Source: Bradyrhizobium sp. AZCC 2262
GTDB lineage: Bacteria > Pseudomonadota > Alphaproteobacteria > Rhizobiales > Xanthobacteraceae
Length of the DNA stretch: 64,000 nucleotides
Assembly: GCF_036924535.1 (NCBI RefSeq)
Contig: NZ_JAZHRT010000001.1
Span: forward strand, 5,642,001 to 5,706,000
Direction: 5' to 3'
Under the pieces are notes generated by a model. That model ran no database searches, was not told the origin of the DNA, and worked only from the letters and a program-made list of their open reading frames with translations. Position 1 is the stretch's first letter. The number at the start of each line of letters is the position of its first letter. The position numbers and the translations under genes were made by a program. Below are positions 34,517 to 43,743 of this stretch, in pieces.

Positions 34517-36259
34517 TCAACGGTCCGCGACCAGTCCCCTCGATTCGATAACGTACGATGACGCACGCACAGTGCCACCCGCAACCTCCAGCACACGGCC
34601 GGTCAAGATATCGATCAATTCAGCGAAATTCTCCGGGCTTGCGTTGCCGCGCCAGACGATCTGCTGATCCGGACGAACGAGCGTGAGGTCCGCTCCATAA
34701 AGCATCCTCAAATCGGGGTTATCCAAGCGAAGGTGCTTGACGGGAATACCGGCCTCAACCAGGTGACGGATAACGGACAGGCCATTGTTCGGTGCCTCCG
34801 CCAAATCGAGCAGCGTGTATTCGTCGCCGAAAAAATCATACAGCGGCACGCCTTCGGCATTGCGCTTTAGCGGTGCACGGTGACCCGGCGCCGCGAACGG
34901 CTGGTTTTTCGCCCGATCATAGGGTGGAGCAGAGCTCTTCTCTCGTGCGACGATCGGCGAGTCCGCGTAGCGCTGGTCCAGAACGGTGCCGTCGGAATGC
35001 CATTGCGGCTCCAGGTCGCGCGCGATGATCTGGCTCAGTTCAAACCGCTTACTCCAGGCGTCTTCATTGTCGCCCTCGATCGCCATGACCTCGGAAAGAC
35101 ATACGAATGTCAACTGCCACCGCTCGTAATTGTTGAAGGCTTCGCTCGCGGTGCGATGGATCATCGGCAATCGTTCCGGCCCATAACTGTCGAGAATGCC
35201 CTCACTCGCCCATCCACGGAGGACATGAGCGAGCTTCCAGCCCAGATTGACCGCGTCGTTGAAGCCGACATTGAGGTTATGGCCGCCGAGCGGTGGGATG
35301 ACGTGCGCGGCATCTCCGGCGATGAACAGCGGCCCCTCGCGCAGGCGGTCGGCAACCGCCGCGAAGTAGGAGAACGGCACGCTGCGCTCGATTTCGAAGG
35401 AAATATCCGGCCCGACGACGGAGCGAATAAGGGCATTGAGATCAAGGTCGCTTTCTTGCACTCCTGTCGGGAGATTGTAGGAGAACTCCCACCGGTCGCC
35501 GGCAATCAACCGCGCCAACCCGGCGCACCCGGCCTGAGCACACAGGTACATGACCGAATCCGGAATCTTGCGTCTTCGCATGTCGGCAAGCAGATCCGGC
35601 GCGCGGAAGAAGGTCATTACCTGGCGCGATAGCGCCCCCGGTCCCCGGTAGGCAATGCTAGCGGCCTGCCGTACGATGCTGCGGCTGCCATCACACCCCA
35701 CGACATAGCGCGCGATGATGCGCTGACGCGTGTGTGTCTGCTGGTTCTCGACCTCCACCTCCACGCAGCCATCTTCAGCAACGGCAACCGACACAGCCTC
35801 CGACGAGAAAGCGGTGTTTACTCCGAGCTTGCCGGCTTTCTCGAGCAACTGGTTTTGCACCTGTCCCTGGGCCACCCACAGCGCATCCTCCGCGGCATCA
35901 TCGAGCGTGCGGTGCCAACCCACTCCCTCTGCCCGAGCGGTCGCAAGCGGCCGGCCACCGAGCGTATCCACTGCGGTCACATTGCCGGGCCAGCCGGGCG
36001 GAACGAAATTAATGCGCTTCAAGTCCTCGGCGAGACACCACCGGCGCATATGCTCCATGGTCCGCTTGTTCATATTCATGGCGCGCGTCCACCAATGGCC
36101 GATCTCCGGCACCTTATCGACGAGTCGGCAGTCGACGTCGCGCAAGCCAAGCTCCACCGCGAGGGCAAGACCAACCGGGCCCGCACCGACGATGAGCACA
36201 TCCGTTCGGACAGTTGCGTGTTCGGCAGCGCCGTTCCCCGACGCCTCAGTTTTAGCCAT
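34517..36259 (-). CDS. FAD-dependent aromatic hydroxylase (PheA/TfdB/MhpA-like)
   Basis: A 580-aa class A flavin monooxygenase. FAD site VLIVGAGPVGLALAVELGLRDVD near residues 21-43; the DG motif VVGCDGSRSIVRQ; and the GD motif PLFIAGDAAHVIPPLGGHNLNVGFNDAVNLGWKLA. A C-terminal thioredoxin-like domain (from about 480, with LRMLYGADLTLVRPDQQIVWRG) matches the phenol-hydroxylase subgroup. It likely hydroxylates a phenolic or related ring. The ATG has a weak upstream site. Divergent from a MerR gene beyond a 374-base spacer. Confidence 0.92.
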   Translation of the reverse strand: MAKTEASGNGAAEHATVRTDVLIVGAGPVGLALAVELGLRDVDCRLVDKVPEIGHWWTRAMNMNKRTMEHMRRWCLAEDLKRINFVPPGWPGNVTAVDTLGGRPLATARAEGVGWHRTLDDAAEDALWVAQGQVQNQLLEKAGKLGVNTAFSSEAVSVAVAEDGCVEVEVENQQTHTRQRIIARYVVGCDGSRSIVRQAASIAYRGPGALSRQVMTFFRAPDLLADMRRRKIPDSVMYLCAQAGCAGLARLIAGDRWEFSYNLPTGVQESDLDLNALIRSVVGPDISFEIERSVPFSYFAAVADRLREGPLFIAGDAAHVIPPLGGHNLNVGFNDAVNLGWKLAHVLRGWASEGILDSYGPERLPMIHRTASEAFNNYERWQLTFVCLSEVMAIEGDNEDAWSKRFELSQIIARDLEPQWHSDGTVLDQRYADSPIVAREKSSAPPYDRAKNQPFAAPGHRAPLKRNAEGVPLYDFFGDEYTLLDLAEAPNNGLSVIRHLVEAGIPVKHLRLDNPDLRMLYGADLTLVRPDQQIVWRGNASPENFAELIDILTGRVLEVAGGTVRASSYVIESRGLVADR

Positions 36260-36633
36260 GACGATGTCCCCTAAAACGCTTGCCTGTTCTGAAGCCGAAC
36301 TTCAATTTTTTTGGGCTCAGACGATGCCAGTGCGAGATGGCGACATGATTTCAAAACACAATCATTAAATTACCAATGTAATATAAAAATTGGCCACGGT
36401 CGCGCACAGCTGAGAGCGTGCTCTGATGCGATATTTGACGCCGGCCTTGTGTTCCGAAGTTGAGCGAGATGTCGGGCGAGTTCTAGAAAGGCGAGGCGTT
36501 TGCGAGAACCCACGGCCGGCGGATCAGGCAGAACCACCGTTACGCCGGGAGATGATCGGCAGCACGTCATCGCTCCACGTATGCGTGCAGACGATCGAGC
36601 TGGTTCGAATCTTGCGCAGCTGAAATCTGCGGC
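36260..36633. other. Spacer upstream of the FAD hydroxylase
   Basis: AT-rich for the first 120 bases, with ATTAC-CAAT-GTAAT (36369-36382) as a small dyad and atataaaaatt nearby, possibly the hydroxylase promoter and operator. The rest (36400-36633) shows no gene. Confidence 0.4.
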
Positions 36634-37041
36634 CTATTTTCGTAGAATTGCGATCACGCGCTCCGCATTAGCAATGCAGTCCATATCGTCAGGCTTGTTT
36701 TCAACGGCGTCGATAATTGCTTGCAACTGCGCCTTGTTCTTCTTCAGCCGCCTCTGCAGGGTTTCGATTTCCCGGACCTTACGCTTGAGAGTTTCAAGCA
36801 TTTTGTCGTGAGACCACGTGTTCATGTCCAGGTTCGTCGGCAGCAGCGCGCGGATTTCGTCCAGTGTAAAGCCGGCCTGCTGGGCGCTGCGGATGATCTC
36901 CAGCATCTGCAAATTCTGCGGCTTGAATTCGCGGTAGCCATTGGTGCGGCGCTGGGCCCCGGGGAGCAGACCGTTCATCTCGTAGAAGCGGATTCGCGAT
37001 GGCGTCAGTCCGCTGCGCGCAGCCAGTTCACCGATCATCAT
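36634..37041 (-). CDS. MerR-family transcriptional regulator
   Basis: A 135-aa regulator from MMIGELAARSGLTPSRIRFYEMNGLLPGAQRRTNGYREF, the classical MerR wing-helix N-terminus. A long dimerisation helix follows (WSHDKMLETLKRKVREIETLQRRLKKNKAQLQAIIDAV) and a short tail with DCIANAERVIAIL. No cluster of metal-binding Cys, so it is likely a drug or small-molecule sensor. A frame to 37116 exists but would start inside the promoter. It is divergent from the BVMO gene; the shared operator is described at 37070. Confidence 0.92.
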   Translation of the reverse strand: MMIGELAARSGLTPSRIRFYEMNGLLPGAQRRTNGYREFKPQNLQMLEIIRSAQQAGFTLDEIRALLPTNLDMNTWSHDKMLETLKRKVREIETLQRRLKKNKAQLQAIIDAVENKPDDMDCIANAERVIAILRK

Positions 37042-37069
37042 GTTGTGACTCCGTAAGCTCTCGCAAAAC

Positions 37070-37100
37070 TTGACCTTAAAGTTCGCTTTAACCCTAGGCT
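37070..37100 (+). promoter_or_regulatory. MerR-type promoter/operator for the BVMO gene
   Basis: A -35 box TTGACC (37070-37075) and a -10 TAGGCT (37095-37100) are separated by 19 bases, the over-long spacing typical of MerR-activated promoters. The spacer holds the dyad TTAAAG-TTCG-CTTTAA (37076-37091). It faces the BVMO gene, whose ATG is 62 bases on. Confidence 0.82.
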
Positions 37101-37161
37101 CGCTCATCGTCAACAAGGCGCGCTTTGATTACGACGGCGGCCGTTTTTTGGAGAATCCTAC

Positions 37162-38684
37162 ATGTTGCAGACACTCGCCCCAAAGGATTGCAAGCCGAGC
37201 CATCGCGTGAAGCTCGCCATCGTTGGTTCCGGATTTGCCGGGATTGCCGCTACGCTCCGGATGAAGCAGTCTGGTGACGACGACTTCGTCGTGCTGGAAC
37301 GCGCAACTGATCTTGGCGGTGTCTGGCGCGACAACCGCTATCCAGGCTGCGCCTGCGATGTCGAATCGCATCTGTATTCGTTGTCCTTTATTCCCAATCC
37401 GAACTGGAGCCGGCAATTTTCGCCGCAACCGGAGATCCATGCCTACCTGAAGCAGTGCGCGCGGGAGGCTGGCGTGCTGCCGCACATCCGCTTTTCGACG
37501 AACGTCCGACGCATGGCTTGGGACGAGGCGGCCGGCGAGTGGCTGATCGACACCAGTCAGGGTGACTTCCGGGCCCGGTTCGTATTGACCGCGATGGGCA
37601 CGTTGAGCAATCCCTTGATTCCCGATTTGAAGGGTCTTGAGAGCTTTCAGGGACAAGCGTTCCATTCGACCAATTGGCCGCAAGATATCGATCTGAATGG
37701 CAAGACTGTTGCCGTCGTCGGCACCGGCGCCTCGGCTGTCCAGTTCATTCCGAAGATCCAGCCCAGCGTGGCGAAGCTGTATATTTTTCAGCGGACGGCG
37801 CCCTGGGTGATGCCCCGTCACGACGGCCCCATCAGCGGGGAAACGCAAAACGAATACCGGACACATCCTTGGCGGCTGCGGCTGGAGCGCACCAAACTCT
37901 ATATCCAGCACGAAATGCTGGCTTTCGCGTTTCGCCATCCCCTGGTCATGCGCGTCAGCCAGCGCGGCACCCTCAAGCACATGCATGGCGCCGTCAAAGA
38001 TCCTCAACTGCGCAAGAAGCTGACGCCGAACTACACGCAGGGATGTAAGCGCATCCTGTTTTCGAATGACTACTATCCGGCGCTGACGCAACCGAATGTG
38101 CATCTGATCACCGCAGACGCCGCGCGCGTGACGCCGACGGGAGTCATCGGAGGCGACGGCGTCGAACGCCCGGTAGACGTCATCATTTTCGGCACCGGTT
38201 TCCAGATCAAAGATCCTCCCTATGCCCACCACGTTGTCGGCACCGGCGGCAAGTCGCTGGCGCAAACCTGGGCGGGAAGTCCGATAGCCCTGGCCGGCAC
38301 CACGGTGCATGGTTTCCCAAATCTGTTCTTGGTGAACGGCCCCAATGTCGGCCTAGCGCACACCTCCGTCATTTTGATGTTGGAGGCCCAGATTGAGCAT
38401 GCATTGAGCGTTATGCGTTATGCGGAGCGGAAGAGCTGCGCCATTATCGAGCCACGTGCCGACGCGCAGCAACGCTTTACGTCGTGGTTCGATCGTCAGA
38501 TGCGTGGCACGGTGTGGACGGCGGCTGCGAAAGCTGGTATCTCGATGCGACCGGACGCAATTCCGCGCTATGGCCGAGTTATACCTTCACCTTCCGCAAT
38601 CGCGTCGCCAAGATGCGCCCCGCGGAGTACGAAGTCCGTCAAGCCCAGTTTGCCCTTGCTCATGCTAATATTGTTGTTCGCTAG
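37162..38684 (+). pseudogene. Second Baeyer-Villiger-type monooxygenase, frameshifted near position 38,522
   Basis: The first about 453 codons are an intact FAD/NADPH monooxygenase: LAIVGSGFAGIAATLRMK, LGGVWRDNRYPGCACDVESHLYS, BVMO fingerprint FQGQAFHSTNWP, second Rossmann VVGTGASAVQF, and QMRGTVWTA. The family's next residues, GGCESWYLDATGRNSALWPSY, appear in another frame and run to a stop at 38684. Adding back four bases in a GGCGGGCGG-like run restores a 508-aa protein. As read, the enzyme ends with a foreign tail at 38829 and lacks the conserved C-terminus. May be a real slip deletion or a sequence error. Confidence 0.85.
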
Positions 38685-38906
38685 GGTAGGAGCGCAGCAC
38701 ATACCAAGGCGTCATGGAATCCTGCTTCTCCATGAAGATTGTTTCTTGTGTGGTGTTCCAGGCATCACAAATCCCGTCGAAGCTTGCGGCACCGCGCGCG
38801 CTATAGAGGCTGGGCTGTTACAATCGTAGCCATTGCGAGGTTGCCTCTTGCTGGATCGAGTGAGCTATTGAGAGTGTTGATGGACATAGATCGGAGCTAG
38901 ACAGTG

Positions 38907-39677
38907 ATGAGCTCAAGGTTCGAAGGCAAGATAGTTGTCGTGACGGGCGCCGGAACAGGTATTGGTGCCGCGACCGCACGTCGTTTTCACGCCGAGGGAG
39001 CCGCCGTCGTATTGAGCGGCCGAAGGAAGGCCAAACTGGCGGAGGTCGGGCAGAGCCTAGGGAGCGACCGTTACCTGATCCAGGCCTCTGACGTCTCGGA
39101 TGTCAAAGACGTGGAGCAACTGACCGCCAACACCGTCCGCCGCTTCGGCAGGATCGACGTTCTCGTCAACAATGCAGGGGTCGGTGCGCGCGGAGGCTTT
39201 TTGGATCTGCCGGTCGAGGAATGGCATCGCGTGTTCGCAATCAATGTCGGTGGCGTTTTCAACATGACGCGAAGCATTTTGCCTCATCTCATCGAGACAA
39301 AGGGGACAGTCATAAACGTGTCGTCCCTGTCCGGACTCGGTGGTGATCGGGGACTGAACTTCTACAATGCCGCAAAGGGTGCGGTGAGTAATCTGACGCG
39401 CAGCCTCGCCGCCGAATTTGGCCCGATAGGCATAAGAATCAACGCTGTCTGTCCGAGCATCACCTTCACCGAGTTGAATATGCCGACCTTCGAGCGATTC
39501 CCTGAGTTACTACGGCGGCAACTCGAACGCATCCCACTCGGTCGCGCCGCCCAGCCCGAAGAAGTCGCGAGCGTCATCGCGTTCCTTGCGAGTGACGACG
39601 CGAGCTTCGTCAACGGAGTAAACCTGCCAGTCGATGGCGGACTCGATGCGTCGACCGGTCATGCTTCCTTCCTCTAA
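38907..39677 (+). CDS. SDR-family oxidoreductase
   Basis: A 256-aa classical short-chain dehydrogenase. Cofactor motif TGAGTGIG, NNAG in LVNNAGVGARGG, Ser in INVSSLSG, and the active site YNAAK. SGRRKAK after the first helix suggests NADP preference. The end (PVDGGLDASTGHASFL) is typical. It is likely to oxidise the alcohol or reduce the ketone handled by the adjacent monooxygenase. ATG at 38907 follows GGAG; a GTG at 38904 is one codon longer. Confidence 0.94.
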   Translation: MSSRFEGKIVVVTGAGTGIGAATARRFHAEGAAVVLSGRRKAKLAEVGQSLGSDRYLIQASDVSDVKDVEQLTANTVRRFGRIDVLVNNAGVGARGGFLDLPVEEWHRVFAINVGGVFNMTRSILPHLIETKGTVINVSSLSGLGGDRGLNFYNAAKGAVSNLTRSLAAEFGPIGIRINAVCPSITFTELNMPTFERFPELLRRQLERIPLGRAAQPEEVASVIAFLASDDASFVNGVNLPVDGGLDASTGHASFL

Positions 39678-39805
39678 CCCGGATGTCGGGCCGGCGCGTC
39701 CGGCCCAGTTCGACTGGCGTGGACCGCTCGACCTTCGGCGCAGGCGGCAACGCGGGCTACCCGGACTGTTGTAGCTGTGCCGCCTTCGCGCGAAGCCGTT
39801 TGATG

Positions 39806-41188
39806 TTACGCGCGAGAGTTCGGAGCGAGGCGCTGCGCGCGGCGGGTTCCACGCTGATTCCGCTTGACCGCCATCTCTATTTGGCGCGAACCAGACTCAG
39901 TTGCGGGACGCGCGATCTCGCTGACGATCCGAACGATCTCGGATCGCGTTTCCATCGCGTCGAATTCAGCCGCCATCAGCGACGCGCGCGACCGATAATT
40001 CGGTGTGTCGAGCACGGTCCGAACGGCGTCGCGCAGCGGCTGTGGCGCCGGTTCATTGGTGGCAAGATCGATCCCGACGCCGGACCAGGCGACACGCGCG
40101 TTGACGTCGGCCTTGTCTTCGGTCAACCCGGCGGTGACCAGCGGAACGCCGAAGCTCATGGCCTGGTTCACACTGCCGTAGCCGCCGTTGGTGACAAACA
40201 CGTCGGCCTTGGGCAGTATCCATTCGAACGGCAGATACTGCGCCAGGCGCGCATTGCCGGGAATGGGACCGGGGATGGCTTCGATCGGGCGCCCGCCGGC
40301 GGTCGCGACCACGAGCAGATCGGGCTCATCGGCTAGCGCCTGCAACGTCGGGGCGATTAGCAGGCCGAAATTATGATTGGCCGCCGTTCCCTGCGTGACG
40401 AGGACGATTTTGCGCGAGCCGTCGAGCTCGCGGGCCCAAGACGGCAGCGACACCTGATTTGGAATGATCGGAGGCGTGCCGACGAAATGCACTGAGCGCG
40501 GAATGTCGCGCGGAAACTCGAAGCTTGGAACCGTCAGCTGCAGATAGGTATCGGCAAGGTACACGACGGAATCGAGCAGCGTCATTGACAACGGTTCGAT
40601 GCCCATCTTTTCCAGCGTCCGGTTCAGGCGATTGGCCACCGGCTGATAAATCATCCTGTCGTGTTCCTGATAGATCGCCGCGTACTCCTCGCGCTGCGCT
40701 TGCGTCGTGGCGGGCGGCAGACCGACGAAATTTGGCGCGCCGTCGTCGCGGCAGCAGTGCAGGATCGACGTGCCGCACAGCAAGATGGGGGGCCGTTTCG
40801 AGCGCGGCCCGAGCAACATCGGCAACACGCCGAATAACATATCGTCGCCGATGACGGCGTCGGCCGGGAAGGTTTGCAGAACCTGCTGCATGCCCTGGTG
40901 CTGCGCGGGGACGGAGTCGACGAACACCCGCTCCATGCCGATGCGCAGCCATTCCGGCCCCGGCGGTGTGGTTTTCAGTTCGGGGGCCACCGTGTCGAAG
41001 TCGCGCAGATCGAAGTCCGCGTCGGCGGGAAAAGCGTGGAATCTTGCACCGATGCCTTCGATGCGGTCGCGCAGAACGCTGCCCGACAGGAAGGCGATCT
41101 CGTGGCCTTCGGCGATCAGCAGATGGCCGATCGCAAGCAGCGGATTGAGATGACCCGTCGCGGGGGTCGAAACAATGAGAATTTTCAT
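39806..41188 (-). CDS. GT1-family (UGT/MGT-type) glycosyltransferase
   Basis: A 460-aa enzyme transferring a sugar from a nucleotide sugar to a small hydrophobic acceptor. The N-terminus MKILIVSTPATGHLNPLLAIGHLLIAEGHEIAFLSG is the GT-B acceptor domain. The donor-binding segment is VFVTNGGYGSVNQAMSFGVPLVTAGLTEDKADVNARV, with Asn in place of the usual His before GGxGS. The last 25 residues are basic and non-conserved. A degenerate copy of its start and upstream region lies at 46198-46560. Confidence 0.92.
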   Translation of the reverse strand: MKILIVSTPATGHLNPLLAIGHLLIAEGHEIAFLSGSVLRDRIEGIGARFHAFPADADFDLRDFDTVAPELKTTPPGPEWLRIGMERVFVDSVPAQHQGMQQVLQTFPADAVIGDDMLFGVLPMLLGPRSKRPPILLCGTSILHCCRDDGAPNFVGLPPATTQAQREEYAAIYQEHDRMIYQPVANRLNRTLEKMGIEPLSMTLLDSVVYLADTYLQLTVPSFEFPRDIPRSVHFVGTPPIIPNQVSLPSWARELDGSRKIVLVTQGTAANHNFGLLIAPTLQALADEPDLLVVATAGGRPIEAIPGPIPGNARLAQYLPFEWILPKADVFVTNGGYGSVNQAMSFGVPLVTAGLTEDKADVNARVAWSGVGIDLATNEPAPQPLRDAVRTVLDTPNYRSRASLMAAEFDAMETRSEIVRIVSEIARPATESGSRQIEMAVKRNQRGTRRAQRLAPNSRA

Positions 41189-41814
41189 GTGAACCTGCAG
41201 CTCTGATGGTCGAGGAGACGGCCACTCGCCGGTGAGGATTCCGGCAAGTTGGCCCGAGCAGAGGGAGGTTGAGAGACCACGGTTACGGCTCGACTTCAGA
41301 GCGGCGCGAATGAGTTACGGTTGCAACGCGTGACGGCTTTGCGAAGGTGCGAGACGGAAGCAGAATGCACGTCGAGAATCTCTACTCTCGTCCCTGTGTG
41401 AAGGTACTTAAATCAACCCATCGACCTGATATGGGATCGGAACGGATGTAGCGGGTCCTGGCCCTGGCCAAACAATCGAACCGGGACCAGGCACGATGTA
41501 TTCGCACGACCGAGGGTCGGTGCATTCGCCGAGGAGATTTCTAGGTCCCCGGCTGACCTCGGATAGCAGAGCGCGATTAGTCCGGCCCGCCCGATACCCC
41601 CCCTGCCCGATCAACGGAAACATTATGCGTTGACGCGCAGACTGAAGTGGCGCTGGAATAGCCGCTGCCCGGCAAAACCGACGGACGAGTGCGGTTCCCG
41701 CAAGAAGCAATTCCGTTTCATCTGCAGACAAAATCCCCGCTTGCGAAATCGTCCCGTGATCGAGATCCAGAAAACTCAGCTCCCGAAAAGGGAGCCAGAC
41801 CATGCCCCAGACCA
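41189..41814. other. Upstream region of the glycosyltransferase, no gene
   Basis: About 625 bases. The first 140 or so are similar to the region upstream of the glycosyltransferase fragment at 46405-46560, so this part was duplicated along with the gene. A minus-strand frame at 41408-41815 is not protein-like. Confidence 0.5.
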
Positions 41815-42155
41815 TGCTAAAGCCGTCAAGCGAGAAACACCGGGATTTTCTTTTTTGGCAGCTGCGGCCACTTGGTCGGCAGTCTGGATCGGATCGACGC
41901 TTACCAGCACGATAGCCTTGACGCCGGCGTTGGTGACATCTTCGACACGGCCGGCAAGCTGCTGGAAGTCGCCCCGCGTATCGACGACATTGATCGACCA
42001 GCCCTTGGCTTCGGCACTCACCTTGAAGGTGTCGACCACTTCGTTAGTGGCGACCAACTGATATAGGGTGTGAGTACCGCCACATCAGCGGCGTAAGCCG
42101 TTGTGGCGAACAACGCGACCGCAACGGTGGTCAGCTGTGAAATTGCCCTCGTTAT
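41815..42155 (-). pseudogene. Decayed periplasmic sugar-binding protein (ABC transporter)
   Basis: A signal peptide (TRAISQLTTVAVALFATTAYAAD) and VAVLTPYIS are followed, in another frame, by VATNEVVDTFKVSAEAKGWSINVVDTRGDFQQLAGRVEDVTNAGVKAIVLVSVDP, the N-terminal lobe of a RbsB-like binding protein. Lesions: the start codon is ATA in front of an intact GGAGGAAGG; about one base is missing near 42056; two more near 41835; the rest of the gene is gone. It overlaps the end of the kinase gene by four bases, so the pair was a sugar-uptake and phosphorylation operon. Confidence 0.82.
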
Positions 42156-43636
42156 TCCTTCCTCCAAAGTTGAGAAGCCTCCGGGTCTGCGGAGCCACGC
42201 AGTGCGAGCGACGGCGACAGGGTTCGAGAGAAGCACGAGGCCTCCAGATAGGACTCGTAGCGGCGCTGGGTGGATTCGGCCTCCTCCGATCTGGGGTCGA
42301 CAGTTTCCGAACCATGATGCCGCTCCACCGGTGAGAAGCCGAGTTTCGCCGCGACCATGCGGTAGACGCCAAGCGCCGGTATTTCCTGGCTGGCGAGAGG
42401 CCAGTGCGTCGTCTGCCCGAGACTATCGGCAAGGATTTGCCGCAAGAGCGGACTGCGCGCGCCGCCACCGATGACCGTCAGCGGCACGGCGGGCAGACAG
42501 GCTGTCTCCAGATTGTGGCGGACCGCGAAGGCGATGCCCTCCAGTACTGCCCGGCAGAGCGCGCCCGATCGGTGTTGGCGGTCCAGGCCAAGAAAGGCAC
42601 CGCGCACGGCTTGGTCCTGGAAGGGCGCGCGCTCACCGGACAGATAGGGCAGGAACAGCGGCCCGGGCCGCTCACGCTCGGCATTGTCAAGCAGAGTTTC
42701 GACGGTGACTGACGTGACCTCCGAAAGCCAATCCAGCGCCGAGCCCGCATTCAGGAACGGCGAGATCAGAATTGCCCGGTCGCGATGGATAGGGTCCGCC
42801 AACGTATAGATGTCGCGTGGCGGATTGGCTTCCGACAGGGTCATGGTCGCCGCAACCCAACCGGTCGTGCCTATATAAACATAGGCAGATTGGGGACATT
42901 CGGCCAGCGCACCCCAAGTCGCCGCCGCACCGTCGCCTGCACCGTTGAAGACCGGAACACCCGGCCGCAACCCAAGCGCGGCGGCCGGGGCGCCGAGCAA
43001 CGGCCCGACGACAGCATCGGCTGGCACAACGCGCGGCAAACGATCCAGCGTGACGCCCGTTGCGGCCAAAAGTTCTGTGTCCCAGTCATATTTCCGGATA
43101 TTGAAGAGGCCTGTGGTCGTCGCTGTTGTCGGGTCGATCACCGCTTGCCCGGTCATGCGATGGATTACCGCATCCTTGGCGCCGAACAGGTAACGGGCGA
43201 CAGTTCGCCCGGTCAGTGAATATCGTTCGAGCCGTATTATCTTCAGGATTGGGTGAGCCGGATCCAGCCTATTTCCGGTGCGCTCGGCATAATCAGCCGG
43301 AAGCCGGGCCCGCATCATTTCCACCTCATCGCCACCGAGCCGACGGTCGGAATAGAGGATCGCGGGTCCGGCCGCAGTGCCGTCGTTTGACAAGGCGATC
43401 AGATTTTGCATTGAGCCGGTCAAAACGACTGCCGTCACATTGTCACGCGAAGGCAGCTTCGCCGAAGCGGTGAGCACGGCCTGCCACCAGTCATCGACAC
43501 TCTGCTCGACGGAACGATCGGTTTTCGTTCGAGTCGTTATCGGAGCCGATGCCGATCCTGTGACGGCGCCGGACTGGTCGAAAAGCACAGCCTTCAGTAC
43601 CGAAGACCCGACATCGAAGACGAGTATTTGATTCAA
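42152..43636 (-). CDS. FGGY-family carbohydrate kinase
   Basis: A 494-aa sugar kinase related to xylulokinase. MNQILVFDVGSSVLKAVLFDQSG is the first phosphate-binding loop. GAGDGAAATWGA, YIGTTGWVAATMT and TVIGGGARSPLLRQILADSLGQ cover the catalytic and adenosine sites. The Asp base is probably in FNGAGDGAA. The last about 60 residues (ending DPEASQLWRKE) are longer than usual. It is cotranscribed with the broken binding-protein gene, so a lost sugar pathway may leave it without a supply of substrate. Confidence 0.9.
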   Translation of the reverse strand: MNQILVFDVGSSVLKAVLFDQSGAVTGSASAPITTRTKTDRSVEQSVDDWWQAVLTASAKLPSRDNVTAVVLTGSMQNLIALSNDGTAAGPAILYSDRRLGGDEVEMMRARLPADYAERTGNRLDPAHPILKIIRLERYSLTGRTVARYLFGAKDAVIHRMTGQAVIDPTTATTTGLFNIRKYDWDTELLAATGVTLDRLPRVVPADAVVGPLLGAPAAALGLRPGVPVFNGAGDGAAATWGALAECPQSAYVYIGTTGWVAATMTLSEANPPRDIYTLADPIHRDRAILISPFLNAGSALDWLSEVTSVTVETLLDNAERERPGPLFLPYLSGERAPFQDQAVRGAFLGLDRQHRSGALCRAVLEGIAFAVRHNLETACLPAVPLTVIGGGARSPLLRQILADSLGQTTHWPLASQEIPALGVYRMVAAKLGFSPVERHHGSETVDPRSEEAESTQRRYESYLEASCFSRTLSPSLALRGSADPEASQLWRKE

Positions 43637-43743
43637 GAGGGAGCCCTTTGCTAAGAGATGCGAGTGGCAGTGGTCGCCGGGGTGGGAAAATCAGTTACGA
43701 TCGTTGTGCACGACAGTTCGCTGAAACATGTACGCGTAATCTG

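Noticed and set aside
37129..38310. 393-codon minus-strand frame opposite the second BVMO
   Set aside because: Antisense frame created by codon bias; the plus strand has all flavoprotein motifs.
41408..41815. Minus-strand 135-codon frame between the glycosyltransferase and the binding-protein remnant
   Set aside because: Composition is not protein-like and it begins in the decayed end of the binding-protein gene.
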